From NCBI GenBank assembly GCA_023213315.1, contig JAKCPI010000869.1, forward strand, positions 1-64,000: 64,000 bases of DNA, read 5' to 3'. The stretch comes from Euborellia annulipes (Eukaryota; Arthropoda; Insecta; Dermaptera; Anisolabididae). The notes below the pieces were generated by a model that was given only the letters and a program-made list of their open reading frames with translations, was not told where the DNA came from and did not search any database. A program made the translations under genes and the position numbers. The first letter of the stretch is position 1. The number at the start of each line of letters is the position of its first letter. This document shows, piece by piece, positions 11,796 through 28,544 of this stretch.

Positions 11796-12671
11796 CTGAA
11801 ACAAACAAATCAAATTGTAATGTTTTATATTTAGAGTTATTGAATTTAACTTTAATACTTAAATAATTTTAATAACCTTGTAGAGTTTAAACCAATAATT
11901 TTTAATTCCCCTAATTATACTTTAACTAATGAACGCAAGATGCCTTTTTTAATTTATTATTTTTTGAGATAAAAAAAATTTTTGTACTTTAAACTTTATA
12001 AAGGGGTTTGAGACAAAAAATATATAGAATTAATTAACATTTTACAAAAGTAATTAGTATTCACTTTGTTTTAATTTAATAAAATTTCATAGGACAGTCG
12101 GACGGACCAAGACTTACGAAGCTATTAATTAAAAAAAAAATTATCAACAAATTTTGTTTTAACATCAATTTTAAAAATTCCCAAAGGACAGTAATTAGAA
12201 AAAGAAATAACCCTTTCCAAGAAGAATAGGAAGGTAAGTAAAAAATATTTTTGAAATTAAAAATATGAAAAATTATTAAAAAATAAAGTGGCAAAATATT
12301 TAATCCCCTCCATTTCTCTCAGAATATTTAATTATTAATTGACAAGGGATGAAGATTTATTTATTTATTTATTAGTTCCTAGATAGAATGAGAATTTGTA
12401 AGAAAAAATTTTTTTTAACTGAGAAAATTGATTTTATATTAAAGCAAAAAATTTTAATTTATTAAAAAATGATACAACTACGTTAAAAAAGAAACCTGTT
12501 GGCAGCCTAACCAAAAGAGACAGACTTTGAATCTTTGTAACAATTTTTGTAAAAGGGTGGAAACCCTTTTAAATAAATAAATAATGAAATATCATAAAAT
12601 GAGAAAGGTTTCAAAAGCAAAGATTTTTGAAAAGAGGAAAAATAATAGATTGAAAAAATTTGATTATCTAC

Positions 12672-12782
12672 CTTGTGCAGAATGGAGGGAGGGTTCCCTT
12701 GAATTGCGCTGAGATGTTGAGGCTCCTGCGAGATGGTCGATGATGATGAAGGGTGAAGGCGACCACTCTCACAAACCCGTCC
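12672..12782 (-). repeat. Exon C, antisense copy (111 nt)
   Basis: ATTCCAG acceptor, donor GTAGATAA. Homologous to 7368-7471, sharing GTGGTCGCCTTC near the start and CTGCACAAG at the end, with an extra in-frame CAT. Confidence 0.5.
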
Positions 12783-12876
12783 CTGGAATAGATAAAAATA
12801 ATAAAAATTATTTTTTCTTGTTCGTGTATGCGTGAAAGAAAATATGGATTGTAATATGCAAATAAAAAATAAATAC

Positions 12877-13029
12877 TTTTCAATTGGAGAGAGATGAAGT
12901 GTGTGCGACCTTTTATTCTCACTAATATCAACGCAATAGCAGAGAAGCACTTCCTAAGGAGAAGCGAGCTCAATCGACTAGCTCCTGGCTCGAGGACTTG
13001 CCTTCTGTTCTTTGCTTGCTTTTCTCTAT
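12877..13029 (-). repeat. Exon E, antisense short copy (153 nt)
   Basis: Matches the central and 3' part of exon E. About 90 nt after the acceptor are deleted, but TTTGTTTCAG and a GT donor (GAAAA|GTATTT) remain. Confidence 0.5.
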
Positions 13030-13096
13030 CTGAAACAAAGAAATATTTATTTATTATTTCCTATCCTATTATATATTAATAGATATTTTTTAAATA

Positions 13097-13310
13097 CAGT
13101 GGAACCTCGTTATACGAAACAATAACATTCTTTCCATAGAGGTGTCCCCCCCATGACATGACGGACTGATGTAACATGCGCACAATCCGGGACTTTCCCT
13201 CTCCACGTTACTCGTTGTGCGAAACGTCGCTCGTTAAGCAAGTCATTCTTTTACAATTTGTTTTGCTCGTTATGCGAATTAATTGTTATGAGCTAAGCGA
13301 GATTTTACTG
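13097..13310. mobile_element. MITE with CAGT ends and TA target duplication
   Basis: Ends CAGTGGAACCTCGTTATACG and (reverse) CAGTAAAATCTCGCTTAG, flanked by TA on both sides (13095-13096, 13311-13312). CAGTGGAACCTCG-type ends with TA duplications are typical of pogo/Tigger-like elements. Inner motifs CTCGTTATGCGAA also repeat in inverted form. 214 bp, no transposase. Confidence 0.55.
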
Positions 13311-13504
13311 TACTCAATAAAGCTTATTTTATTAAAAAATTGTTTTATTTATCCCATAATCCCTTCCCAAATATCCATTTTAAATATATATATCCATGGG
13401 GCGCAATTTTGCCCAATCTTTAAGCACAACATATCTCGCAAATTTGCTATCTTAAACGATATATTGAATGACTAATGATCTAGAAAGAAATATATATATA
13501 TCAC

Positions 13505-13585
13505 GTTCACCCTTGACCTGTGGCTCAGAGCTAGAGAATTAGCTCTCTCATTACCAAAGGTCAAGAGTTCTCATCCCGTCTCATG
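13505..13585 (+). repeat. tRNA-like SINE head fragment
   Basis: Sequence resembling a degenerate tRNA: CTGTGGCTCAGAGCTAGAG as an A-box-like region and GGTCAAGAGTTCTCATCCC as a B-box-like region. Similar heads occur inverted at 27230-27305 and 23055-23145. Confidence 0.35.
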
Positions 13586-13935
13586 CATCAGAATTAAATA
13601 TAATAAAAAAAAATATTTAATTTAACTTTTTTCTTTTAAACGAGATAAAACGAGAGAAATTTTACAAAAAATAAAATAATATTGATAAACGATTTTTTTA
13701 AACTTATTTTTAAGGACACACTTTCTCACCCTCTTGTTTCGCCATTTAAAAAATTGATATATTTATAATTATTTTTTAAGAAAATATTAAATTTTAACCT
13801 TTCAAGAGTAAAAATTAGTAAATATTGATATAAAAATCCCCAAATAGATTGATCCAATTTAAAAGAGTGAGTGTTAGAGTATGACACCTTGAAAAGGGTT
13901 TCATTGAAAAAGAATTGAATATTAATTAGGCCAAC

Positions 13936-14117
13936 CTGGTGACAGAGAAGGAGTCTGATGTTTCCTGAGAGGTGAGATGATGCTCCAGCGACAAGCTCGA
14001 TGTTGGGGTTGAATGCGAAGTGTTGAGACTTTGCTTCTATTCGATGCCCATTCATTTGCATATTAATTTGTTTTAGCCCTCTTCGTTTGACTTGGTGCCA
14101 GGGGACAGATAAAGATG
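13936..14117 (-). repeat. Exon B, antisense copy (182 nt)
   Basis: Same length as 3130-3311 with very few differences. Acceptor (T-run, CAG) and donor GTTGGCC are retained in antisense orientation. Confidence 0.55.
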
Positions 14118-14332
14118 CTGAAAAAAAAATAAAAGTATTTAATTTCATAAAATGAATAAATCGATCATTAACATCTCACAACCGAATTGTATATATATAT
14201 TTAATTAAAATTGAAAGAATTAAAGATTTTTAAAGAATTTTAAATAAGGCCCAAGCAATTAAAATACTATTAAATGGATCCTCAAATATTTTCTCAAGGT
14301 TTTTGTTTTTAATATTTTTAAATAATCAATCT

Positions 14333-14608
14333 TTTTTTTTTTTTTTTTTTTTTTTAAACATTCACACTTTTTTCTCATTCACTCTCGCATTCACACACAC
14401 ATTCACACAGTCTTTTCGGCAACTTAGGCCATTTAAGACTTTGACGATAACCGTTATGAATATATATTATTTGGGGTCCAGGCATTCTTATTTAAGCCAT
14501 TTGGTATCCAAATGCCTTAAATAAAATCATTGGACTGCCTGGGGTCCGAACCCGCGACGTTCGGTATACGAGGTTAGCACTCTAACCCCTACACCAAGCC
14601 CCGAGGGC
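14333..14608 (-). mobile_element. tRNA-derived SINE (family S1) with 11-bp target duplication
   Basis: On the minus strand it begins GCCCTCGGGGCTTGGTGTAG, carries a tRNA-like B box GGGTTCGGACCCC, a palindromic middle built around ATTTAAGCCATTTGG, the tail motif GGCCTAAGTTGCCGAAAAGAC, and ends in poly-A. It is flanked by identical ATAATCAATCT at 14322-14332 and 14609-14619. It interrupts a stretch that is duplicated elsewhere, so it is younger than the exon duplications. Confidence 0.75.
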
Positions 14609-14998
14609 ATAATCAATCTTTATAAGTTCAAAAGTAAAATAAATAGAATTTGAAAAAAAAAAATAAAAGTATTTAATTTCATAAAATGAATAAATCGATC
14701 ATTAACATCTCACAACCGAATTGTATATATATATTTAATTAAAAATTGAAAGAATGAAAGATTTTTAAAGAATTTTAAATAAGGCCCAAGCAATTAAAAT
14801 ACTGTTAAATGGATCCTCAAATATTTTCTCAAGGTTTTTGTTTTTAATATTTTTAAATAATCAATCTTTATAAGTTCAAAAGTAAAATAAATAGAATTTC
14901 AGTAAAGATTTCCATCTTATTTTATGAAAACAGTGAAATAATTACATGAGAAAATGCATGCATAGTGAAATAAATTGGAATATCCAAATAATAAATAC

Positions 14999-15248
14999 CT
15001 TTCAATTTGCGAGAGATGAGCTGTCTGCGACGTTTTATTCTTGCAGATATAGTAGAGAAGCACTTTCCAAGGAGAAGAGAGCTCAATCGACTGGCTCCTG
15101 GCTCCAGGGGAATGCAACTAAAGGACTTGCTGTTCTTTGCTTGCTTTCTTCTATCAACTCACAATTATAAAAAAAGTTTTTTCCAGCTGCATATGAGTTT
15201 GTTCTTTGTTGATGACGCACAAGAATGTTATTTTCTAAGAACTTTCTT
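14999..15248 (-). repeat. Exon E, antisense copy (250 nt)
   Basis: Nearly identical to copy 3 (2535-2785), including the splice-site flanks and the downstream 14820-14940 segment. Confidence 0.6.
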
Positions 15249-16150
15249 CTGAAACAAAGAAATATTTATTTATTATTTACCCTATTCTATAGAATTAAAT
15301 ATTCAATAAAGATTATTTTATTAAATAATTGTTGGTTTTATTTATCCCATAATTCCTTCACATATATCAATTTTAAATATATTAGATATTTTTATATTAA
15401 TCATGAAAGTATTATTTGGGCCAGAGGTATTATAAGTAGTTAAAGAAAAAATATAAAATTCAATTTTTAAGTTTTTTCAGAATCATATATATATATTTCG
15501 TTAATGGCGGTCGATCACGCTCTATTTATGCAAGTTCCCGTTGGAATTTTGAAATGAAATTTTATATGCATAAAGAGGACCTTCTTGAGATTTCAGGAAA
15601 ATTATTTTCATGACGAAATTCCTATAACTTTTTGAGTTATTAATTCTTAAAGTTACACAAGAGAATAAATCTGAAATGTAATTATTTGTATGACGTTTAC
15701 TCAGGTAACTAAAAAGAAAGAACCGAAATGTATATAGGCCTATAATTAAAATATACTACAAGTTCTGATGAGAAGCGAATAATTGAAAGAATGCAAGAAT
15801 TTTAAATAAGGCTCATGCAATTAATTAATAATCATGTAATTAAGAAAAATAAAATATTTTAATAATTCATTTGTCTAATTTTTTGAAAAAAATCTTTCTG
15901 TATTAATTTTTTGTACAGTGAGCATCACTATTAAATGGATCCTCAAACATTTTTTCATGTAATTATTTCAAGGTTTTTGTTATTAATATTTTTAAATTTT
16001 CAATCTTTATAAGTTCCAAAGTAAAATAAATAGAATTTCAGTAAAGATTTCCATCTTATTTTATGAGAGCAGTGAAATAATCACATGAATAAATGCATGC
16101 ATGTCTACTTAATAGTGATAAATTGAAAAATGCAAATAATAAATAAATAC

Positions 16151-16393
16151 CTCTCAATTGGAGAAAGATGAGGTGTGTGCGACGTTTTATTCTAATTAAT
16201 ATCAACGCAATTGTAGAAGGGCACTTTGCAGGGAGAGGCGAGCTCAATCGACTGGCTCCTGGCACGAGGTGAATGCAACTGCTTTTCTCTATCAGCTCAC
16301 AATTATTAAGGTTAATTTATTCCATCTGCGTATGAGTTGATTCTTTGCTAATAATGATGACGAACATGGATGTTTTTTTCTAAGATCTCTCTT
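16151..16393 (-). repeat. Exon E, antisense copy (243 nt)
   Basis: Matches plus copy 4 (4260-4502) in length and most positions. The region downstream on the minus strand (16030-15815) corresponds to 4600-4833, the sequence into which the PLE inserted. Confidence 0.6.
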
Positions 16394-16994
16394 CTGAAAC
16401 AAAGAAATATTTATTTACTATTTCCTATTCTATAGATATTTTTTAAATATTCAATAAAGATTATTTTATTAAATAATTGTTTTATTTATCCCATAATCCC
16501 TTCACAAATATCCATTTAAAATATATTAGATTTTTTTGTACTGTGAGCATTATTATTAAGTGGTGGCCAATCAATTTCTCAAATGATTATTTCATTGTTT
16601 TGTTTTTTAATATTAAAAATTTTTAATAGAAAATTTTTTTTAGTTAAAACATAGAATAGTATTTCAGTAAAGATTTCCATCTTATTTTTTATAAACAGTG
16701 AAATAAACACATGTGAAAATGAATGGATGTCTGCTTAATAGTGGTGTCCCTGACCTGAATCATATCGAACTCATGAAATCTTAATGATTATTAATAATAA
16801 ATGAATTTTTAATAATCATAATGGGAAATCGTCGTTATTGTTTACACATAAGGGTAGTACAACAAATGCACATGAATCTTGCCTGCATTTTAATTAAAGA
16901 ATTCTTTTACAGATTTCATTGAGCCAGATATGATTTTGGACATTTATTCTCTTTATTCTCAATTCAATTAAATGTGAAATTTAAATAAACTCAC

Positions 16995-17061
16995 CAATTG
17001 ACTGCAAGGCAAAGAACGTTGCCTGGATGAATACAAGCTGACAAATAAAAATTGAGATATC
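16995..17061 (-). other. Duplicated small exon, copy b (67 nt)
   Basis: TTTTTTAG acceptor, donor GTGAGTTTA. Shares AACGTT, CTTGCC and the CAATTG/CAACTG end with the exon at 17591-17653, an apparent exon duplication. Confidence 0.4.
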
Positions 17062-17590
17062 CTAAAAAAAAAAATCATTATTAAATTTCATGTATTAAAT
17101 TATTTAGGGATAAAAATAAAACAATATGAGTTATTCAAATTAAAAAAAAAAATCTATCTATATGAATGTATTTTTGAATTAAATTTATTATAAAATTAAT
17201 TTTTTATTTATTTCGGTAACTTTATTTAATTACTTTTATTTTGGATATAAATTTAAAAATTTAAATTCAAACATATCGAATGAGAAATTTATTTCTGATT
17301 AATCTTTATATATATATATATGTTGTATTTTATTAATTGAGCATTATTAAAAGATAATCAAAAAGGCTTTTGGATTTTATTAGCCCCTAAATGAAATATG
17401 ATAGACAAATTATTTAGCAGCAGACAAACAAAGAAAAAGAAATTTTATTCTGTGATTCTGTTTTATCATGGGACCAAATGTCATTTGTTTATAAATGTTT
17501 AGAATGTTAGACATTCTTTTCTCCGTCATTTGCTCCAACTTGCAACTTTTTCCTCACATTCAAGTAATAATAAAAATTAAATAAACTCAC

Positions 17591-17653
17591 CAGTTGATTG
17601 GAAGGCAAGAAACGTTGGCTGAATGAATGCATGCTCACAAATTAGATGATATT
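17591..17653 (-). other. Duplicated small exon, copy a (63 nt)
   Basis: TTTTCAG acceptor and identical GTGAGTTTAT donor. Pairs with 16995-17061. Function unknown. Confidence 0.4.
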
Positions 17654-18107
17654 CTGAAAATAAAAAAAAATCATTATTAAATTCACAATATAAATAAATG
17701 TCTGTTTTAGATATAAATGTTAATTTAAATTCATTAATAATTATATTATATAGTGAACAAAATAACAAAAAGAATTCGAACGTTATCAAAATTAAAAAAA
17801 AACCTGACATGTGACTGACAAAAATATTTGAAAAAATGATACTTGGAAAATAGAAAAATATAATATTATATATAATAATAATATTTGATAATAAATTATT
17901 ATTTTATTTTAATATTCAAGGTGAATAAAAATATAAAAAATATCAAATAAAAATGGAAATTAATTTTTTGGTTAAAGAAAATTTAAACCTGTCAAATAAA
18001 TAAGGTATTAGTTGAGAATAAATATTTTAACTTATTGAATTTTTTAGAAATGTTCATTCTAAATAAATATATAAACTAATTAAATAAAAATATTAAATAC
18101 TACTGAC

Positions 18108-18234
18108 CTTAAAATGTGGAAATGGAGAGAAAAATAATAATCACGAAATTGACACCTCAAGGCAATGAACGAATATGCCAGAGAAGAGAAAAAGAGACGA
18201 TGCATACAAATAGTCGAGTCAATCCGGAAGACAC
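18108..18234 (-). other. First exon-like block of the minus chain (127 nt)
   Basis: TTTTTTTCCAG acceptor and GTCAGTAG donor. One frame is open across it (VFRIDSTICMHRLFF...), but no family is recognised and it does not continue into the next block with any known motif. Confidence 0.35.
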
Positions 18235-18345
18235 CTGGAAAAAAAAAATTAAAATTGATATAATCAATTATATTAAATATATAAATTTTATTTAATTATA
18301 TTAAATATATAAATTCCCAACTTTTTTTTTTATTTAATTTAACAA

Positions 18346-18379
<34 letters not shown>

Positions 18380-18902
18380 AAATAGAAAACTTTTTTAAAA
18401 AGTCCAGGACGTCGAGGAAAAAATCAAAACCACAGAATATATCAAAACTAATAAATAAGTTTCATTTTAATCCTAATGACATAACGATTTCATGTTTTTT
18501 TTTATTATATACTAGTCTTGTACCGATTGGGCTTCTCCTTTGTGAGCGCTATTTTTTAATAAAAGGCAAAATAATTTCCACTTCTTTTAACATTATTTTA
18601 AAAGTGGAAAAAAATATTCAGAAAATTTAAAATATTCATAGTTCTTCCCTAAATATTTTCACACAACCCTCTTCAACCCCTTAATATGGGAATAATTTCT
18701 ATTTTTTTTTTTTTTTTATTTATTTACAACTGAAATAAATTAGAAAATAAAAATTTTAAATAGTAGGGATTTGATCGATTTCTTTTTTACTTTCTCTTGC
18801 CTATATATGTCAATATAGGCCTATATATATATATATATAATATATAAATAGTAGATGAAATAAAAACAAGACTTGTTTTCAGCCCGAATTATTCAATTTT
18901 CC

Positions 18903-18948
18903 TTTGCCGACGTTTCGGGTACTAAACGTCACCCATCTTCAGGACCTA
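18903..18948 (-). ncRNA. Hammerhead-like motif (antisense)
   Basis: On the minus strand CTGAAGA (18942-18936), hairpin GGGT...ACCC, then GAAACGTC (18916-18909). The hairpin loop GACGTTTAGT resembles that of the PLE motif at 6543, so this is probably the 3' remnant of a related PLE. Stem I is weak (GGTC against GGC). Confidence 0.5.
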
Positions 18949-19462
18949 TATTACAAGCAATACATTTAATCAGAAATTTTTTTAATACACATCAATCACA
19001 CTCAATAGACAGAAAGGTATTATAAATACCACTCTGGCTCAGGATATGTACACGCAGAGGAATTTGTATTTTATAATATATATATATATATATATTTAAA
19101 AATAATTTGAATTAAATAAAAATTCAAATTTTTTGGTAAACCGTAATATATTTATTGAAGAATGCGTTTCGTAATATATTTATATAGGATACAACGTTTT
19201 GGCCATTTACTCTCTGACCTTCAGGTATAATTCAGATACAATCACAGAGTGTTAATCCTAGTTATTTTCACAAATAATAACGGTGTGAGGCCACAAAACC
19301 TGGGGTCGCCTGGATAGCTCTTATCATAAGAAATGATTATTTATCCAAAAGAAAATTCATTGATATAGATATTTGTTATTTTTTATTTTATGGGTGGTCA
19401 ATAAGTAGAAAACAAAAATTCCAAATTTGTTAAATAAATAAAATAGTGAATATAAAATAGAA

Positions 19463-20950
19463 TTAAATAGTAACAACCTCCATAGCTTCTTCTAAAGTAG
19501 CTTTGTTGTTACCTTTCTTCTTCATTTTCTTTTTCTTCGGTTTATTATTTGTTTTAAAACGAAAATCGGAAGGAAATTTATGAATATCTATTGCATGATC
19601 GGCTCGCTGTTTGTCATCGGAGAATACTTCTTGACATGACTCCACAAAACATCGATACTAAAATAAAACAATAATTAAAAAATTTTTTTTTCTATTTTGT
19701 AAAGAGAATACAGTTATGAAATTAATCAATTTTAAGAGTGATAGATTTTGCTTTATTATTTTCTTTGCTTCATTTTATTCGCCCAAATATCACAAGCCTA
19801 GTGATACTCGTATAATAAAGAGAAATCAATATTAGTTAAAAAAATTTTAAAATAGAAGTTACCATTGGCTTTTTTAATGCTTGAACCGCAAAAAATGAAT
19901 CATGTTCTTCTGAGATGTGAAGATCAAGCAGATGAGGGTTTGAGAGTCGTTTTTTGCATTCGTTACATATATATCGGTGCATGGAATTATAATGCATTTC
20001 ATAAAGTTTTAGAGAGTCAAATTTTTCGTTACAACCAGGCACATTACATTCAATCTTCTTTTTCCTAGATAATAAAAGAATAAAATTAAATTTGAATTTT
20101 ATAGTATATTACAATATTTATGTTCTGGGAAGCTTAAGATAAAATATTCTCGGAAGTTCCGAGATTTGCTCGTAGATTCGGCATTCCTTTTCGAGTTATT
20201 TGGGATGGGTTTGTTTTCGGGCTTGTAATCTGGAGTCTTATTTAGGAATTGGTTGTGTTCTGGTGGGAGAGATTCCGAAAATAAATAATCTTCAGCTCCA
20301 AATGGCTCAAAAAAAAAGCCTAAACTTCAAGTTAATCTATAAAACCAACGGTGCTGAACTGGAGAAATTAGTATATATATATATATGGAAAATATATATA
20401 TAATATATATATTTTTTACTCGGTTTACAAATTCAATCTCTTTTTTAACGAGATAGTTTTCGATTTAGTACGAGTTACTATTTTTTTTTTAAAGAAGAAG
20501 AAAAATGTTGAAAACTCCAAATACAAATTAAAAAAAAAAAGCGATTTCTTTAGGATCGTCTTCGAAATGGAGAATATATTTTTTGAACACGATTTTTCTG
20601 GAAATTATCTACTGTGTAAAAACAGAATTAGATGTATAGATTAGAAATTGGCGTGGGCTTCTCGCTTTCGAGGGACCAGGCATTTAAGGCATTTAGGCCA
20701 CTAATGTGGGCTCCTTGGGCCATTGAATTAGATGTATATATCATCAATACATATTATAGCAAATGTTATTTTAAAAAATTTATTCTTACATAGTGTGAAA
20801 TAAATTATCATCATCTTCATCATTATTATTTATTCCCTGTCGTTGAAATAATTCCATATTTAAATTTCCATCTTCGAAAAATTTATCTTTATGACTTCTT
20901 CGTCCAAATCCATTATTCCTCAAGACATTTTCAATTTGTTCCATATCCAT
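19463..20950 (-). CDS. ZNF511-type C2H2 zinc-finger protein
   Basis: Three coding exons on the minus strand: 20950-20790, 20064-19863 and 19657-19463, giving 185 residues from the ATG at 20950. Finger 1 is C60-x4-C65...H78-x4-H83, finger 2 C87-x2-C90...H103-x4-H108, finger 3 C124-x4-C129...H142-x4-H147. The segments KFFEDG, HLLDLHISEEHDSFF and PSDFRF, in this order, match the ZNF511 family, a conserved putative nuclear zinc-finger protein of unclear role. The tail is lysine-rich, a possible nuclear signal. An AG acceptor (TTTCAG) lies two bases before the chosen ATG, so the true start may be in an upstream exon; a possible 5' exon ends at the GTAATG donor near 21615. An AATAAA lies about 80 bp past the stop (19387-19382). 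Confidence 0.85.
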
Positions 20951-21010
20951 ATCTGAAATGTTTTAAAAATAATAATCAATGAGAAGTTGTCTAATATCTT
21001 CTTGTTAATC

Positions 21011-21048
<38 letters not shown>

Positions 21049-21969
21049 AATGGAAATTCAAACAAAATTCTATATATACAATTTTAGTATTTTTTAACAT
21101 TTTGTTTCAAGATCACTCTACTGTAACGAAATACTAACTAAAACCACCATTTGATCAGTATTAATAAATTTAATAAGTTTAACAGAACGAATAGGCGAAT
21201 ATTAGAAAAGAAACAAAAAAACTTAGAGAAGTTGTATCCAAGAGATTTGACAATAAAACTTTCTGCTCTGAAATTGATGAAAGATTCACTTTAAATTAAA
21301 AAAATCAACTAGTCAAATGTTAATATTTAAAAAAATAATCCCGTCATATGCAATATTATTTGATTTGTCATGTTTGAAAACAATTTTCGTATTTTGTATC
21401 AATACTTTAAGGTGTTTGAGCAAGAGAAAAAATTACAAGTGATGATTTTCCTTCTAAATTTAATTTCAACTAACTCTCATCGGCTACATAAGATACTATC
21501 TAATAATAATTTTAATATATATCCAATAGGGATGATTATAGTGGTCTTGACTTATCAATCCCTAATCTAGTTAAACAATAAGTATAATTATAGATAAAAT
21601 TATAAAAACATTACCTGTACTTAAAAGAAAATGTGGGAGTATATTTCCTAATGAAATATTGTCGTGCATACAATATAAAATTGTATGATTATATGAAATG
21701 GGAAAGAAATAAATAAAATAAAATAAGAAATATGGTTATTAATATTAAAAGTAGCTACTAATAATCCAAAAAGACATAACCATGCATAAATCGAGAGAAA
21801 AACAATTCGAACGATGATAATCAAAGGAGAATCATAGCCATAGCGCATCATCGTGCGCATCATAGTGAGACCAGTGAATAAATCACAGATCATACATGAT
21901 CATAGTAAAAAATGCAATATGCAATTTTCTTTAGAGCGCCCTCTTAGAGCTCTCACTCAATTAAAATCC

Positions 21970-22150
21970 CGGCACATTTAAATTAAATGGATTGGCTCCA
22001 GGCAGTTGGATTAATTTATTAAAATAATTTGGATACCAAATGTTATAAATAAATACGCCTGGGCCCCATATATATGTATATTGTATTTCAATAATGAGTA
22101 TCTTGTAGAGTTTATATGGCCTAAGAGGCCGAAAGGAAAAAAAAATTGAT
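21970..22150 (+). repeat. SINE family S1 remnant (3' half)
   Basis: Contains the S1 middle and tail: a decayed TTGGATACCAAATG, GCCTGGGCCCCATATATA, then TATATGGCCTAAGAGGCCGAAAG. The tRNA-like head is missing or decayed. Confidence 0.4.
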
Positions 22151-22179
22151 GGTGCCACAATGAAATAACATTTGCAAAT

Positions 22180-22421
22180 ATATCATCGCCTTATTCACGC
22201 GTGGTGCGGGGTTGGCGGACCTCACTCTTTTCCTCGATTCCCCCCTTACATGTGATTTTGCGATGGAGAAGGATAGATCAGGCAGGCCCGTCGCACGGTC
22301 TGACGGCTGTTGAGAATATAGAAAGGGGCAGACATACAAAGGACAGAAGGAATGCCTGTCCCAGCTAGGGCAGCTCGTGGTCGCCATTCACGTACCCACA
22401 AGATGTGGGCCCCTGAGCTAA
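22180..22421 (-). mobile_element. RTE-tail-sharing non-autonomous repeat, copy 1
   Basis: On the minus strand it starts CTCAGGGGCCCACATCTTGT, contains GGCGACCACGAGCTGCCCTA and ends in GAGGTCCGCCAACCCCGCACC, then AATAAGGCGATG. The 3' end closely matches that of the RTE LINE at 25419-25465, so it probably used that LINE's machinery. A second copy is at 54488-54706. No clear Pol III boxes were found in the head. Confidence 0.6.
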
Positions 22422-22519
22422 TTTTTCAAACATATATATTTCTGTTTCTCCTCATAAATAAACACTTATTTCCCAAAAAAAAATTCTCTAGGTATTTTAG
22501 AATATTAAGTTGATAATAC

Positions 22520-22565
22520 CCTTTATTGGAAAGTTTCGGCTGGGATCAACCCAGCCATCTTCAGA
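22520..22565 (-). repeat. Degenerate hammerhead-like motif
   Basis: Minus strand CTGAAGA, hairpin GGCTGGGTTGATCCCAGCC, then GAAACTTTCC where GAAACGTC is expected. It belongs to the same subfamily as the palindrome at 57892-58361 (same GGGTTGATCCCAGCC stem) but has lost the ACGT palindrome. Confidence 0.45.
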
Positions 22566-22789
22566 ATTCAAAGATATTTATATTTTATATACATAAATAG
22601 AGTTGTCATTTGTTAATACAAGTTATTTGCATTTTATGTCCAACGATTGTAATAATTCTTAAAAATACCAACAAGTGATGCTACGAAGTTCAGGCTTATG
22701 GAAGTTGAGACCATTGAGAAATGTAGCTATCTATTATTTTGCCTTTTTTATTCCGCTGAAGTTTCGATCCTCATGCAACCAACCAAAAT

Positions 22790-22930
22790 CATGTTGATTT
22801 AAATAAGAATTCCTGGATATATATATTCATAATAAGGGTTATCGTATAAAGTCTATATGGCCTAAGTTGCCTAAAAGACAGTGTGTATGTGGGTGTGAAT
22901 GGAAAAAAGTGTGTTAAAAAAAAAACTAAA
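22790..22930 (+). repeat. SINE family S1 3' fragment
   Basis: TCCTGGATATATATATTCAT, then GGTTATCG, GGCCTAAGTTGCCTAAAAGAC, a GTGTATGTG-type stretch and a terminal A-run. The 5' tRNA-like part is absent. Confidence 0.5.
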
Positions 22931-23054
22931 ATAAAAGAACAAAAGGAAAAACAAAGATTGTAAAACATGACGAGTAAAATTTAATTTTAACACTGGATTT
23001 AAAATCATGAATTGAATTTTTGAAATCACCTTCTAATTAGGGCTGATTTTCCAT

Positions 23055-23145
23055 TTTCGTAGAACAACGAAGATATTAACGGGATGCAAATCCTTGATTT
23101 GTAGCACAACAGGCGGATACCCTACCACTGTGCTATGGCCCAAGG
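23055..23145 (-). repeat. tRNA-like SINE head (family S2)
   Basis: Minus strand GCCCTTGGGCCATAGCACAG, GGTAGGG as an A-box-like region and AAGGATTTGCATCCCG as a B-box-like region. Related heads are at 27230-27305 and 30770-30855. Confidence 0.4.
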
Positions 23146-23747
23146 GCTAAATATGAGTTGAAGTAAACTCAAAGTTTAATTGTGTTAAATTTTGAATCAA
23201 TCTCTGGTATTTAATATTTACTTTACTACAACATTTAATTAATTCACAGAAGATTAGGTATATTAATATTAGCAAATTTAGTCTTAGAATAATCTGGCTA
23301 ATGAGTTACCAAGTTGGGATCCCTAATCTCGCCGGGAGCAAAAGTTCCTCTCTCTGATATGGTTGGTATGTACCGTATTTTTCTCTAACATATTCTTAAA
23401 GCAAAATTTGCTGAAAAAAATGATCTTGAATCTTTATTAAAACTTTATAAAATGACAATATTAAAAATTAATTTATAATATCAAAAAGTATTGATTTAAA
23501 ACTAATTAGCAATTGTAAAAAAAATAGTTCAGCTTTATATTATATATATATACATACTTTTTAAATAGTAACATTTTTAACCTTCAATACATATATATAT
23601 ATATACATGTATATATATAGACTCTATTTTTTTTTCTAGCAGAAAGGAATGCTTAATAATATTCTAATTTTGGTATTTAAATTTCGTAATCTCTCGTGAT
23701 ATATTGCTATTTTAGAGAGTATTTACGTCCATCTATGTTAAAAAAAA

Positions 23748-28193
<4,446 letters not shown>

Positions 28194-28544
28194 TTTCTTC
28201 TGGATATTAAATTAAAGTTGGTAAGTTTTCAGTTAGCACGCATTTAGATCTATATATAAATTTCATAGATCTCTTCTGATATAATAGCTTCTTTTTTACT
28301 TATTTGTGATTAATGAAGAGTTTCATTTTGACAAGATCAGAATTTTCGATAAGTACTTTGACGCAATGATGACGTTTTTTGCTGGTGAGTTGTCATATTT
28401 TAAAAAAATGCCGCTAATTCCTATAAAATTAAAACAATCTATCAGATAAGAATAATTATATAATAATTACTAATTAGATAGTGATATAATTATTATATGT
28501 GTATAAAGTTATAGTCTATTATATAAAATGATATATATATATAT

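Larger units (their letters stand above)
11677..18234 (-). ncRNA. Candidate spliced non-coding RNA locus, minus-strand exon chain
   Basis: Read on the minus strand: exons 18234-18108, 17653-17591, 17061-16995, then 16393-16151 (E), 15248-14999 (E), 14117-13936 (B), 13029-12877 (E, short), 12782-12672 (C) and 11795-11677. All have AG before and GT after. Blocks E, B and C are inverted copies of blocks in the plus chain 509-10740, so the two chains are convergent and partly complementary. No continuous reading frame is seen. Transcripts from both chains could form long duplexes over the shared exons. Confidence 0.45.
20953..23747. other. Intergenic interval between ZNF511-like and RBKS genes
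   Basis: AT-rich, with TA microsatellites near 21020-21044, 23555 and 23600. It contains repeat fragments listed separately (21970-22150, 22180-22421, 22520-22565, 22790-22930, 23055-23145). The 5' region of the ZNF511-like gene must lie here; a minus-strand donor CAG|GTAATG at 21615 could end its first exon. No promoter element stands out. Confidence 0.4.
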